Assembly (NCBI RefSeq): GCF_003314995.1
Contig: NZ_QNRH01000003.1
Location: 196,553-260,552 of the forward strand
Length of the DNA: 64,000 nt
Direction of reading: 5' to 3'
Origin: Pseudochrobactrum asaccharolyticum
Lineage (GTDB): Bacteria; Pseudomonadota; Alphaproteobacteria; Rhizobiales; Rhizobiaceae
A model generated the notes under the pieces. The model searched no databases, was not told the DNA's origin, and worked only from the letters and a program-made list of their open reading frames with translations. Within the stretch, counting starts at the first letter, position 1, and each line of letters opens with the position of its first letter. Positions 10,691-19,309 of this stretch are shown piece by piece. Made by a program: the position numbers and the translations under genes.

Positions 10691-10741
10691 CGGGCACTCC
10701 GGTTCCTAATCCATCCAAGACTTGATGGATGATCTTGCCCG
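10691..10741 (-). promoter_or_regulatory. Structured 5' leader of the adhesin mRNA that may mask the ribosome-binding region
   Basis: On the minus strand CGGGCA (10736-10741) can pair with TGCCCG (10691-10696), which sits between the GGAG site and the ATG. Inside this outer stem ATCCATC (10724-10730) pairs with GATGGAT (10709-10715). A TATATT hexamer lies directly upstream of the outer stem and could be a -10 element, although I see no good -35. Pairing would hide the start region, so translation could depend on a protein, small RNA or temperature. Confidence 0.4.
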
Positions 10742-11270
10742 ATAATATATGGCGATAAATCTATTTCACTGTTTTAGAAATGTGTGACCCTTTGTATTAG
10801 AGGGTATATATTACAGTTAATGCTGATATTGACGGAAAAGAACTGTTAACAATAATTAATAAAGTATTAATATAAAGGGTTACTTGGTGGTTTTTCCGTT
10901 AACTGATTCTATTTACTGTATGTTTTTATGAGGTTTTATTGCTGAGGTCTTTTCATCGCAAAAAAGCCGTATATTTCATGAAGGCATTTAGAATAGAGCG
11001 CTACAGTATCGCTATGTTTGCTGTAAATTTCCGTTATATTCATTTGCCTATTTGTACGTAATAAAGATACACATCGTCACCAACCCGACTGCTTAAAGCT
11101 TAGGTTTATGGCTGAAAATTTTTCACTGAAGGTATTTTAGCTCGATGCTGCAAAAACTGACGGGGTATATCAGTGTCATATTATATTGCTGCTATCAGCG
11201 GTTTATCAAGATGAACGAAGTCGAATGTTGTATCTTTATAGTAAGGCCAGGAGCTTAAACCAAGAAATAT
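10742..11270. other. A+T-rich gene-free region between the adhesin and the peptide transporter
   Basis: Roughly 530 bases with no convincing ORF on either strand. It must hold the adhesin promoter (minus strand). It is clearly richer in A+T than the genes on either side. I could not identify a regulator site with confidence. Confidence 0.6.
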
Positions 11271-11312
11271 AAAATTACGCTTTTGCTCTCCCGTAAGAAA
11301 GCCTAAGCGTAA
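11271..11312 (-). terminator. Terminator-like hairpin after the first peptide-transporter operon
   Basis: On the minus strand TTACGCTT and AAGCGTAA form an 8-bp outer stem. GCTTTC and GAGAGC form a 6-bp inner stem (one G-U pair) around TTACGG. A TTTTATATTT tract follows. It lies 24 bp after the stop codon of the last transporter gene, which fits intrinsic termination. Confidence 0.65.
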
Positions 11313-11335
11313 AATTAAAATTTAGCGGGTTTAAT

Positions 11336-12325
11336 TTATTGGTTGCGTGTGAGTGCTACGTGACATCGCACCTTAACCTGCAAGCTATCAGGTATAGAAA
11401 GTAAATTTTGCACCTTTGCACAATCAGGAATACTCATACTGCAGCGCTCGCGATAATAACAACCGGCTGGCAGGATACGATTGTTCGGTAATTCGCCAAT
11501 TCTTACTTCGGAGAGTTCCGGTAGCGGGTTTTCAAGGCTTGGTGCGGCTGCGAGCAGTGTTTGAGTATAGGGATGTTTCGGATTGTTCAGGACTTCGCTT
11601 GCAGGGCCTGCCTCAACAATCTGCCCCAGATACATCACGGCGACCTCATCGCAAAAGTGACGCACAAGTGCCACATCATGGGATATAAGTAAGTAAGATA
11701 AGCCAAGTTCGCGCTGTAATTTCAGCAGCAAATTGATGATCTGTGCCTGCACAGATACATCGAGCGCGGAAGTCGGCTCATCCAGAACCAATAAGTCAGG
11801 GTCGGTGCTGATCGCACGGGCAATAGCAATACGTTGACGCTGTCCGCCTGAAAATTCATGCGGCAGGCGATCTAAATGCTCCGGTCGCAGGCCAACTGCT
11901 GTTGCCAATTCCGCAGCTTTTGTTCGCAACTGGTTTTTAGTATAGCCGCCGCGTATATGCAGCGGTTCACTGATCAGGCGCCAGACCGGTAAACGCCTGT
12001 CGAGCGAGGATTGCGGATCCTGAAACACGATTTGCATTTTTTGGCGGATATCGCGTTTTGCCTTACCCTGAGCACTGTGAAAATCCTGCCCGTCGATTGC
12101 AACCGTCCCGTTATTATAATCAACAAGACCGATAATCGCTTGTGCCAGAGTGCTTTTTCCGCAGCCGGATTCTCCGACAATACCAACGCTTTTCCCCGGT
12201 TTTACCTGTAGATCGACACCGTTAACAGCATGGACAAATGAGGTCGGACGTCCGAGCCAGTTGCGGGAAACAGCAAAGCGAACAGAAAGATTGGCAACAT
12301 CAAGAACGGGAAGAGATTGGTTCAT
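11336..12325 (-). CDS. Peptide ABC transporter ATP-binding protein, DppF/OppF type
   Basis: 329 residues. One of two ATPases that energise uptake of di- or oligopeptides. It shows a Walker A GESGCGKST (about residues 51-60), the signature FSGGQRQRIAIARA, a Walker B LLVLDEPTSALDVS and a C-terminal oligopeptide-transporter domain with the Cys-rich CYYRERCSMSIPDC segment typical of the family. The start is ATG with AAGGGG upstream and overlaps the stop of the preceding ATPase by 4 bp, so the two are probably translationally coupled. It is the last gene of the operon SBP-permease-permease-ATPase-ATPase. Given the nearby D-aminopeptidase and D-amino acid lyase, the substrate may be D-residue-containing peptides; that is inference. 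Confidence 0.93.
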   Translation of the reverse strand: MNQSLPVLDVANLSVRFAVSRNWLGRPTSFVHAVNGVDLQVKPGKSVGIVGESGCGKSTLAQAIIGLVDYNNGTVAIDGQDFHSAQGKAKRDIRQKMQIVFQDPQSSLDRRLPVWRLISEPLHIRGGYTKNQLRTKAAELATAVGLRPEHLDRLPHEFSGGQRQRIAIARAISTDPDLLVLDEPTSALDVSVQAQIINLLLKLQRELGLSYLLISHDVALVRHFCDEVAVMYLGQIVEAGPASEVLNNPKHPYTQTLLAAAPSLENPLPELSEVRIGELPNNRILPAGCYYRERCSMSIPDCAKVQNLLSIPDSLQVKVRCHVALTRNQ

Positions 12326-13347
12326 TGCAGTTCCCCTTTATGAAACGCTGCCGTAAAAGTCTCACGTTGCCAGCATGCAACCTGCTGTGTTTTACTGCCT
12401 AGCAAAGCCGGTGACTGGATTTTACATTTCTCGGTCGTTTCTTTGCAGCGCGGCTCGAAAAAGCATCCTGCAGGCGGATGCAGCAAATTGGGAACTGTGC
12501 CCGGAATAGCTTCCAGCTCCTGCTTTGGTTCTGCCCGTTCCGGAAGGCAACGCAGCAATGCCTGCGTATAAGGATGTTGCGGTGCCTCAAGAACCTGACG
12601 TGTGATGCCTTTTTCGACAATTCTGCCTGCATACATCACGTAAAGCCGGTCGCAAAGCTGCGAAACCACGGCAATATTATGCGAGATGAAAACGACTGAG
12701 GTGCCGGTGCGCCGTGCGCGGTTCTGGATGAGTCGTAAGATTACAGCCTGCACGGTCACATCAAGTGCAGTTGTCGGTTCATCAGCAATGATCAGACCCG
12801 GATTGCAGGAAAAAGCCATGGCAATCAGAACACGCTGACGCATGCCGCCGGATAATTCAAACGGATAGGCCTTCATCACCCGTTCCGGTTCACCGATCAG
12901 CATATCGGCAAGGATATCGCGGGCAACCTTTGTGGCCTCCGCCAGGCTGATTTTTTCATGGCGCTGAATCGTATCGGTAAGCTGCTTGCCAATGCGGATG
13001 GTCGGATTAAGCGCATTCATGGGTTCCTGAAAAATGGTTGAAACCAGCTTGCCACGCACATCCTGCAGCTGTTTTTCTTCCATCGCCAGTGTATCGCGGC
13101 CAAATAATCGCACGGAGCCATTGGTAATTTTGTAACGGCCTTCTGGCAGTAATCGTGTTGCTGCCATTGTCGTGACGGACTTGCCACAGCCGGATTCTCC
13201 GACAATACCGATAATTTCAGCCTTTCCGACCTCAATCGAGATATTATCGAGCGCTTTAACCGCCCCGCTATAGGTGGGGAATTCCAGCGTTAATCCGTTA
13301 ATGGCCAATGCAGGTTCATCTGATTTCGTCAATGTTGTTGTCATCAT
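12322..13347 (-). CDS. Peptide ABC transporter ATP-binding protein, DppD/OppD type
   Basis: 341 residues. Partner ATPase of the preceding importer. Visible motifs are Walker A GESGCGKSV (about 52-60), the Q-loop IFQEPMNALNP, signature LSGGMRQRVLIAMA, Walker B LIIADEPTTALDVT and the C-terminal oligopeptide domain with CFFEPRCKETTEKC. The reading frame begins with two adjacent ATG codons and overlaps the end of the permease gene by 4 bp. Length and motif order are normal for the family. The pair of DppD- and DppF-type ATPases identifies a class of importer that moves peptides, nickel or glutathione; the operon's binding protein and the peptidase context favour peptides. Confidence 0.93.
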   Translation of the reverse strand: MMTTTLTKSDEPALAINGLTLEFPTYSGAVKALDNISIEVGKAEIIGIVGESGCGKSVTTMAATRLLPEGRYKITNGSVRLFGRDTLAMEEKQLQDVRGKLVSTIFQEPMNALNPTIRIGKQLTDTIQRHEKISLAEATKVARDILADMLIGEPERVMKAYPFELSGGMRQRVLIAMAFSCNPGLIIADEPTTALDVTVQAVILRLIQNRARRTGTSVVFISHNIAVVSQLCDRLYVMYAGRIVEKGITRQVLEAPQHPYTQALLRCLPERAEPKQELEAIPGTVPNLLHPPAGCFFEPRCKETTEKCKIQSPALLGSKTQQVACWQRETFTAAFHKGELQ

Positions 13348-14249
13348 CTCGTCCTCAGACGCGGGTCAAGCATATCGCGGATACCGTCACCAAGCAGGTT
13401 ACAGCCCATGGCCGTGATCAAAATCGCCAGACCCGGAAATGTTGCATACCACCATTGATCCAGCATGAAGCTACGGCCGCTACTGACCAAAGCTCCCCAT
13501 TCGGCAGTAGGCGGCTGTGCTCCAAGGCCAATGAAACTCAGGGCAGCGGCAATCAGAACAACACCGCCCAGATCAAGCGTTGCCTGAACGATAATCGGCG
13601 ACATGGCATTTGGCAGAATATGCCAGCGTAGAATATAGAAAGGGGAGGCGCCATAAGTGCGGGACGCTTTAACATAAACCTGCTCGCGCAAAGACAGTGT
13701 TTGTCCACGGGCGAGGCGCACATAAGCGGGGATGCGAACCACCGCTACAGCAAGCATTGAGTTGAAAAGGCTTGGCCCCAGAGCCGCGGCCAAGGCCATA
13801 GCAAGCACCAGAGCCGGCAAAGCCATTACCACATCCATCAGACGCATAATGCTGGTATCAATACGACCACCGAGTACACCGGACAGACATCCGATCAGCA
13901 CGCCAATGCTCATCGAGATCAGCACGATCATAAAGGCAGCGCCGCATGATGCGCGTGCACCATAAATCACGCGTGAAAACAGATCACGTCCGACTTCATC
14001 TGTGCCGAACCAATGGGCAGCACTCGGTGGTGCCAGCCGTGCAGTGAGAGAAATCTTGTCGGGATTATAGGGTGCAATCCATGGGGCAAATATAATCATC
14101 ACCATCACAAGAACGATGATGGCGGCACCCAGTAAGGTGAGGGGACTGCGGCGGCTCAGATACCAGAGAAAATGCAAGCGATCGGCTATGCTCTTTTTCT
14201 TAGGCAGAGATGCAGTTGCAGGTTGATCTGTTGGCAGAGTTATCGACAT
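13344..14249 (-). CDS. Peptide ABC transporter permease, DppC type
   Basis: 301 residues. Inner-membrane subunit with an N-terminal cytoplasmic stretch, a first membrane helix (about 36-57), the FGTDEVGRDLFSRVIYGAR segment typical of DppC/OppC proteins, and a BPD_transp_1 core with the coupling (EAA-like) loop around residues 185-235. The C-terminus ends in the usual NLLGDGIRDMLDPRLR. The ATG follows an AGGGAAG site and begins 2 bp after the DppB-type gene ends, and its stop overlaps the DppD-type gene, so it belongs to the same transcript. Confidence 0.93.
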   Translation of the reverse strand: MSITLPTDQPATASLPKKKSIADRLHFLWYLSRRSPLTLLGAAIIVLVMVMIIFAPWIAPYNPDKISLTARLAPPSAAHWFGTDEVGRDLFSRVIYGARASCGAAFMIVLISMSIGVLIGCLSGVLGGRIDTSIMRLMDVVMALPALVLAMALAAALGPSLFNSMLAVAVVRIPAYVRLARGQTLSLREQVYVKASRTYGASPFYILRWHILPNAMSPIIVQATLDLGGVVLIAAALSFIGLGAQPPTAEWGALVSSGRSFMLDQWWYATFPGLAILITAMGCNLLGDGIRDMLDPRLRTR

Positions 14250-14251
14250 GC

Positions 14252-15265
14252 TTAAACTTCCCTGATCTGCGGATCGGCCAGCATATAAGCAAGATCAACC
14301 AGCAGATTGATCAGCACGTAGCCGATAGATGCAACAATGGTGAAACCCATGATCGCCGGAAAATCGAGTGTCTGAATTGAGGTCACCACATAGGTTCCCA
14401 TACCGGGCCATGCGAAAATTGTTTCAGTTAAAACAGCACCATAAAGCAGATCGCCCAGTGCCAGCCCGAGCAAGGTGATGGAAGGGATCAGGGCATTCCT
14501 CAGGGCATAATTGAAAATGATGATACGTCTGCGCAGACCACTGGCTTTCGCCGTTCGGATATAATCCTCTTGCAACACATCCAGCATTGAAGCGCGGATC
14601 TGGCGTGTAATTACCCCCATATTGGCAAAAGCCAGCACAAAACCGGGCAAAATAATATGGTATAAAGCACTGCGAAAAGCATCGAACCGCCCTTGCAGCA
14701 ATGAGTCAATCAGCAGAAAGCCGGTTATGCGTTCCGGCGCGACAATGCCCATTGCGAGGCGCCCGCTGCCGGGCAAAATCTGAAATTTGGCATAAAAGAG
14801 ATAAATCAGAACCAGTCCGAACCAGAACACGGGCATAGAAATACCGCATACGGAAACAGTGCGTGCCACCTGATCAATCGGGCCGTCTTTATAAACCGCG
14901 GACAACACGCCGAGCGGTACACCAATGAGAATGGAGATCAGCAAAGCCACCGTGCCAAGTTCGAGTGTCGCCGGCAGAAAAGTACGGATGTCGGAGGCAA
15001 CCGGACGATTGGTGCGCAAAGATGTGCCCAGATCGCCGTGCAAAAGATTGCCGATATAGATGGTGAATTGCTCGATGACCGGCCGGTCAAGCCCGAGACT
15101 ACGCCGGACATTTTCCAGAGTTTCTGCGCTTGCGCGGTCGCCTGCGATCATTCGCGCCGGATCACCCGGAATAAGATGCGAAATCGTAAATGTGATAACC
15201 GCAACGCCAAAGACCACAAAAAACAACAAGATGAGGCGAGGAATTATAATTCGGGTGATTGCCAT
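14252..15265 (-). CDS. Peptide ABC transporter permease, DppB type
   Basis: 337 residues from the chosen start. The frame is open to an ATG 39 bases further upstream, but only the ATG at 15263-15265 has a good ribosome site (AAGAGGG, 9 bases away), and the resulting N-terminus MAITRIIIPRLILLFFVV matches the family. It has six predicted membrane helices, the early SHLIPGDPARM motif and the late family motif ending in LVDLAYMLADPQI. It pairs with the DppC-type subunit to form the channel. It is separated from the binding-protein gene by about 285 bp holding two hairpins, so its expression may be lower than that of the binding protein. Confidence 0.92.
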   Translation of the reverse strand: MAITRIIIPRLILLFFVVFGVAVITFTISHLIPGDPARMIAGDRASAETLENVRRSLGLDRPVIEQFTIYIGNLLHGDLGTSLRTNRPVASDIRTFLPATLELGTVALLISILIGVPLGVLSAVYKDGPIDQVARTVSVCGISMPVFWFGLVLIYLFYAKFQILPGSGRLAMGIVAPERITGFLLIDSLLQGRFDAFRSALYHIILPGFVLAFANMGVITRQIRASMLDVLQEDYIRTAKASGLRRRIIIFNYALRNALIPSITLLGLALGDLLYGAVLTETIFAWPGMGTYVVTSIQTLDFPAIMGFTIVASIGYVLINLLVDLAYMLADPQIREV

Positions 15266-15396
15266 CGGTCGATGCCCTCTTGGACAGAAACGTGTGATCG
15301 CCATGCGAAGGCCGGTTCTGCCTCAGATATGAAGGGATGTGACCGGCAGAGGATCGCGGTTAAGGCGATTTGTCGGCCGGTTAATATCTGCGATAG

Positions 15397-15534
15397 GAGC
15401 GGTTCCGGTTAATATTTTATCGTTGAAACCGCTCTGTCTTTTCGTTTTTAGGCATTATCCTTACGCAAAACCGCTTCGCACTTTTGCTGGAAATGCTTTA
15501 AACGCCACGGCGGATTGTGATTTTATCCGCCGTG
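15397..15534 (-). promoter_or_regulatory. Two intercistronic hairpins between binding-protein and permease genes
   Basis: CACGGCGGAT (15506-15515) and ATCCGCCGTG (15525-15534) form a perfect 10-bp stem with a 9-base loop, 16 bp after the binding-protein stop codon. GAGCGGTT (15397-15404) and AACCGCTC (15427-15434) form a second 8-bp stem. No long T-tract follows on the minus strand. Stabilising hairpins or partial terminators here are common and usually raise binding-protein mRNA over transporter mRNA. Confidence 0.55.
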
Positions 15535-15549
15535 ATATGCAGAGTTTCG

Positions 15550-17091
15550 CTATTCCGATTTCGACATTGTTGCGAAATTATAGACCTGAATAAGCATTGG
15601 GTTATAAACATAACCCTTCACCACAGCGCGGCGTGCAAAGATGTCGTTCTTTTCCATAATATAGAGATATGGCGCATCCTGCGTAGAGATTTTCTGCGCT
15701 TCAATATAAAGCGCTTTGCGCTTATCTTCATCTACAATACTGGCCGCTTCTTTAACGAGTTTGCCGACTTCCGGATTATTGTAGAATGAACGGTTGCCGG
15801 GTCCGCCCATGCGATCCGGATCAAACCAGTAATTCATAAACATATAAGGATCAGCGAAATCCGGTGTCCATGCGCCCGGTGACATGTCGTATTTACCGGT
15901 CGCCGCAAGCTCACGCTTGGTCGTATCTGCGACGGATTTCAGCTCAAGTTTGATGCCGATCTCTGCGAGATAGGCTTGCAGGGCAAGGCCGAACGGCTCC
16001 CATGCGGGATCAGCCTGTGAGAATGTATAGGTCAGGCTGATATTTTTCTCACCGGATTCCTCCAGCAGCGCTTTCGCTTTTTCAACATCATAGGTGTATT
16101 GGAAACCGTCAGGATCATGACCCCACATGCCGCTTGGCACAGGGCCGCGCATTTGCTTGGCCTGACCCAGCATAATGCCGTCAATAATGCCCTGATAATC
16201 AATCGCATAGGAGATAGCCTGACGGACTTTTACATTATCAAGCGGCGCCTGTTTATTGTTCATATAGATATAATTGACATACATGCTCGGGTTGCTTTCA
16301 ACCACGACAGATGTATCTTTTGCTAAGGCTTCGGCCTGATCGAGCGGGATTTGCTCAATAATATCAGCATCGCCGCTGACCAGCTTCAGGCGGCGGCCGG
16401 ATACGTCTCCGACAATCTGCATGACAATCTGTTTCAGCGCCGGTTCAGCGCCATTATAATGGGCGTTGCGCTCAAGCACGATGCTTTGATTGCGCTCCCA
16501 ACTGGCGATGCGGTAGGCACCGCTCCCAGCCGAGTGCTCGGCGAGCCAGCCTTTGGCCATATCGCCGTCTTTCTCATGCTCCATCACCTTGGGATTGATA
16601 ATGGCTGCACCGGATACGGCAAGTGTTGAAATAAAAGGCGCAAACTGAGCGCTCAGAGTAAATTTGACGGTCTGAGGATCAATAACCTCAACCTCTTTAA
16701 GAACCGGAAACGCGTCCGACGGACCGGCTTTGAGCTTCATCAACCGGTCAAAACTGAATTTAACCGCAGCAGCGTCTACGGGCGAACCGTCATCAAATTT
16801 GTGCCCGCTGGCGAGTTTGAAAGTCCAGACAAGACCCGCATCATCTGATGTCCAACTCTCTGCAAGCTGGGGTCCGACTTCAGTGGTCTCGCCTTTATAG
16901 GCAACCAGTCTCTCATAGGCGGCATAGGTCAGCGTATAACCGCTATTGCTGATTTCAATGCCCGGATCGGCAGTCGGCGGATCTTCCGCACGTGCAAGAA
17001 CCAGCACATCCTGCGCAGCGAATGCACCTGAAAGCGTGGTTGAAGTCAATAAAACAGCAAGACAGACGGATTTCCACTTTGAGATTATCAT
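15550..17091 (-). CDS. Periplasmic peptide-binding protein (SBP family 5)
   Basis: 513 residues. The N-terminus MIISKWKSVCLAVLLTSTT with a likely cleavage after AFA-AQ is a Sec signal peptide. The mature protein has the family-5 features: the YERLVAYKG opening, the WTFKLASGHKFDDGSPVDAA segment and the VRQAISYAIDYQGI segment. It captures peptides (or a related ligand) in the periplasm for the DppBCDF-type importer encoded downstream. The ATG follows GGAGGGG. The gene starts 133 bp after the XRE-cupin regulator's stop, and a weak copy of the proposed operator lies in that gap. The exact ligand cannot be read from sequence. Confidence 0.92.
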   Translation of the reverse strand: MIISKWKSVCLAVLLTSTTLSGAFAAQDVLVLARAEDPPTADPGIEISNSGYTLTYAAYERLVAYKGETTEVGPQLAESWTSDDAGLVWTFKLASGHKFDDGSPVDAAAVKFSFDRLMKLKAGPSDAFPVLKEVEVIDPQTVKFTLSAQFAPFISTLAVSGAAIINPKVMEHEKDGDMAKGWLAEHSAGSGAYRIASWERNQSIVLERNAHYNGAEPALKQIVMQIVGDVSGRRLKLVSGDADIIEQIPLDQAEALAKDTSVVVESNPSMYVNYIYMNNKQAPLDNVKVRQAISYAIDYQGIIDGIMLGQAKQMRGPVPSGMWGHDPDGFQYTYDVEKAKALLEESGEKNISLTYTFSQADPAWEPFGLALQAYLAEIGIKLELKSVADTTKRELAATGKYDMSPGAWTPDFADPYMFMNYWFDPDRMGGPGNRSFYNNPEVGKLVKEAASIVDEDKRKALYIEAQKISTQDAPYLYIMEKNDIFARRAVVKGYVYNPMLIQVYNFATMSKSE

Positions 17092-17181
17092 TATTGTTCC
17101 CCTCCGGAGTTCGGCGGCGTCGAACAGCGCCTTTTTGGCAATTATACCGCAGCTCCAGACTAGGTAACGATTTTACGAAGC

Positions 17182-17194
17182 GCAACTATTTTTC
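17182..17194. promoter_or_regulatory. Weak candidate operator upstream of the peptide-binding protein
   Basis: GCAACTATTTTTC matches the RGAAARTTATTTTCY palindrome (sites at 17933 and 20786) at about 9 of 13 positions, with only the right half well conserved. It lies about 90 bp upstream of the binding-protein start. On its own it would not be convincing. Confidence 0.25.
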
Positions 17195-17224
17195 TTATCG
17201 TATGCTAATTTTACGCAGGAGCGC

Positions 17225-17848
17225 TCAGTCGCGGATATTTGTCTCTTTGTGGATAGAGGCTGCCAGCTCGCTTTCCGATGTTGAGCAAACGCAAAGAATT
17301 TGCGCCGGTTCCTCACTCACACTGAGGTACGCATGGCCAGTTGTGGCGTCAAAATATGCGGAATCGCCTTTTTTGAGGCGTAGCGGAGCATAATGCTCGG
17401 TATGCAGATCCAGCTCACCTTCAAGAACATAAAAGTATTCCTCGCCGGTATGGCGAATGAGCGGGCCGAATTCTTCCAGTGTTCGCGCATGAGCGACAGC
17501 AAAAATCGGCACCATCGATTTTTTGGATATCTCGGTGCAGAGATAGAGATAATCATAGTTCTTTGTTTTGATTGAGCGGCCTTGCCCTGCGAGTGTGAAA
17601 GTACGCCTTCCAAGCAGATTAGGCGTATCGCTCTCTGATGAGGTGCCAAAAAGCTCAACAATATCAATTTTCAAGCCATGCGCGAGTTGTACCAGACGAT
17701 CATAGGTCAATGACATCTGATTGTTTTCAACCTTGGATAAGGTCGAGACCGCAAGACCGGTCATGGTGCTTACCTGTGATAATGTCCAATGATTACGAAG
17801 ACGAATATCTTTAAGATAGTCACCAAGAACGGCTTTTTGATCGCTCAT
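17225..17848 (-). CDS. XRE-cupin transcriptional regulator
   Basis: 207 residues. The N-terminal half is an XRE/Cro helix-turn-helix (about 9-70: LRNHWTLSQVSTMTGLAVST, then LSKVENNQ). The C-terminal half is a cupin-2 sensor domain (about 120-200) with the HTGEEYFYVLEGELDLHTE and LKKGDSAYFDATTGHAY strands. Proteins of this build usually repress catabolic operons and respond to small-molecule ligands. It lies between the peptide importer (downstream, same strand) and the divergently read D-amino acid lyase gene, and a perfect palindrome sits in the divergent gap. It is therefore the likely regulator of this cluster. Ligand unknown. Confidence 0.88.
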   Translation of the reverse strand: MSDQKAVLGDYLKDIRLRNHWTLSQVSTMTGLAVSTLSKVENNQMSLTYDRLVQLAHGLKIDIVELFGTSSESDTPNLLGRRTFTLAGQGRSIKTKNYDYLYLCTEISKKSMVPIFAVAHARTLEEFGPLIRHTGEEYFYVLEGELDLHTEHYAPLRLKKGDSAYFDATTGHAYLSVSEEPAQILCVCSTSESELAASIHKETNIRD

Positions 17849-17932
17849 TATTTTTTACATCCTGCGCTTCAGATATGTCTGAATACTGCGTTTTAATTTC
17901 GTTGACGATAATAAAATTTGACAGATATGATA

Positions 17933-17947
17933 GGAAAATTATTTTCC
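17933..17947. promoter_or_regulatory. Palindromic operator candidate between the XRE-cupin and lyase genes
   Basis: GGAAAATTATTTTCC is a perfect odd-centred palindrome, 49 bp upstream of the lyase start and 84 bp upstream of the regulator start. A closely related palindrome occurs between the M81 and M55 peptidase genes. The position suits control of both divergent promoters. Confidence 0.5.
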
Positions 17948-17996
17948 GGCCTTGTCTTCTAAAACTTAGTGCGAATGCGAATTAGGAAGAGCATCC

Positions 17997-19259
17997 ATGA
18001 CCTTCAATCTTGAACCACTCAAATCGATTGTAGTGGATGATACGTCGAAAGCTATCCCGTCATGTGTAAAACTTAGCCTGAGTGAAATTGGTGGGCAGGG
18101 CTGGAATGTACTTGCTGGCGATGTGCCTTTGCCTGTGGCGGTTATCCGTGCGCAAGCATTGCAGCATAATTCCCGCTGGATGCAGAAATTTGTGGCGGAG
18201 CGCGGCGCCTTGATTGCCCCGCATGTTAAGACCACGATGTGTCCGCAGATTATGGCGCAGCAGCTTGCCGATGGTGCATGGGCACTGACTGTTGCAACTA
18301 TTCAGCAATTGCAGGTTTGTGCCGCGTTTGGTGCGACCCGTATTATCCTTGCTAATCAGGCTGTTGGCCGTGCCGAACTGGATACAATCGCCGGTATTGT
18401 CAAGGCTGGCAAGATTGATTTTATAATGCTGATTGACAGTGAAGCAGGCATTGCGGCAGCAACAGCCGCGATGAAACGTCATCAGGTGACGGTACCATTG
18501 CAGGTCTTGGTCGAGCGTGGCTATGAGGGCGGGCGCACCGGTTGCCGCACCAATCAGGAAGCTTTGGAACTGGCTAGAAAAATCAGTGCTGCGCCTGAGC
18601 TGTCTTTGGTTGGCGTAGAGGCTTTTGAAGGACTGATTAAAGCACCGGCAGAGTTCAAAGAGCAGGTTGTTGCTGCATTTATGGATGATATTGCAGCATT
18701 GTATCAGGCGTGTAAGGATGAAGGCCTGTTCGGCTGTGAAAACCCGCTCGTGACCGCCGGTGGTTCTTCCTATTATGATATTGTACTGGAAAGACTGGCC
18801 GGATGCGGGGCGCGTGTGGTTACACGTAGCGGTTGTTATGTCACGCATGACTCAGCCTTGTATCATGCACAACATCAGCGGCTGGCTGCGCATACGGGTG
18901 AAACTGATGGTTTGCGCCGTGCCTTGGAAGTCTGGGCCTATGTACAGTCAATTCCGGAAAAAGGATTGGCACTGGTTTCAGCCGGACGGCGCGATTGCGG
19001 TACGGATGCTGGCTTTCCGGTGCCGCATCTGGTGTCAAAACAAGGTGGCAAGCCACAGGATTTGCCTGAGGCATGTGAGATCATTGATATGAATGATCAG
19101 CACGGTTTTATGCGTTTTCCCGAAGAGCTTGAACTGTCAGTCGGGGATATGATCGGCATGGGAATTTCGCACCCGTGCACAACATTTGACAAGTGGGACA
19201 TCCTCTCCCTAGTGGATGAGGATTATAATATCACCGACGCATTGAAGACCTATTTTTAA
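17997..19259 (+). CDS. PLP-dependent D-amino acid lyase/dehydratase (D-threonine aldolase / D-serine dehydratase-like)
   Basis: 420 residues, fold-type III (alanine racemase-like) enzyme. The probable PLP lysine is K78 in APHVKTTMCPQ. Further family motifs are VLVERGYEGGRTGCR, TAGGSSYYDIV and SGCYVTHD. H392 and C394 in GISHPCTTFDKW match the zinc-binding His/Cys pair of eukaryotic-type D-serine dehydratases and related aldolases. It would cleave or deaminate D-amino acids (D-serine, D-threonine or a beta-hydroxy analogue) in the cytosol. The ATG follows AGGAAGAG. It is read divergently from the XRE-cupin regulator and sits beside two peptidase genes. The exact substrate is uncertain. Confidence 0.85.
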   Translation: MTFNLEPLKSIVVDDTSKAIPSCVKLSLSEIGGQGWNVLAGDVPLPVAVIRAQALQHNSRWMQKFVAERGALIAPHVKTTMCPQIMAQQLADGAWALTVATIQQLQVCAAFGATRIILANQAVGRAELDTIAGIVKAGKIDFIMLIDSEAGIAAATAAMKRHQVTVPLQVLVERGYEGGRTGCRTNQEALELARKISAAPELSLVGVEAFEGLIKAPAEFKEQVVAAFMDDIAALYQACKDEGLFGCENPLVTAGGSSYYDIVLERLAGCGARVVTRSGCYVTHDSALYHAQHQRLAAHTGETDGLRRALEVWAYVQSIPEKGLALVSAGRRDCGTDAGFPVPHLVSKQGGKPQDLPEACEIIDMNDQHGFMRFPEELELSVGDMIGMGISHPCTTFDKWDILSLVDEDYNITDALKTYF

Positions 19260-19266
19260 AAAAGTG

Positions 19267-19302
19267 GTTCCCTTCCGGTCTTTTGAATGGCCGGAAGGGA
19301 AC
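19267..19302. terminator. Bidirectional terminator between convergent genes
   Basis: GTTCCCTTCCGG (19267-19278) and CCGGAAGGGAAC (19291-19302) form a perfect 12-bp stem with a 12-base loop, just between the ends of the lyase gene (plus) and the M81 gene (minus). An A-rich stretch precedes the stem and TGTTTCT follows it. Confidence 0.8.
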
Positions 19303-19309
19303 ACTGTTT

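Noticed and set aside
15038-15412. 124-codon plus-strand frame at the start of the DppB-type gene
   Set aside because: Antisense to the permease and its leader; low-complexity basic product.
18060-18848. 262-codon minus-strand frame
   Set aside because: Lies antisense to the well-supported PLP-dependent lyase gene, with no recognisable domain.
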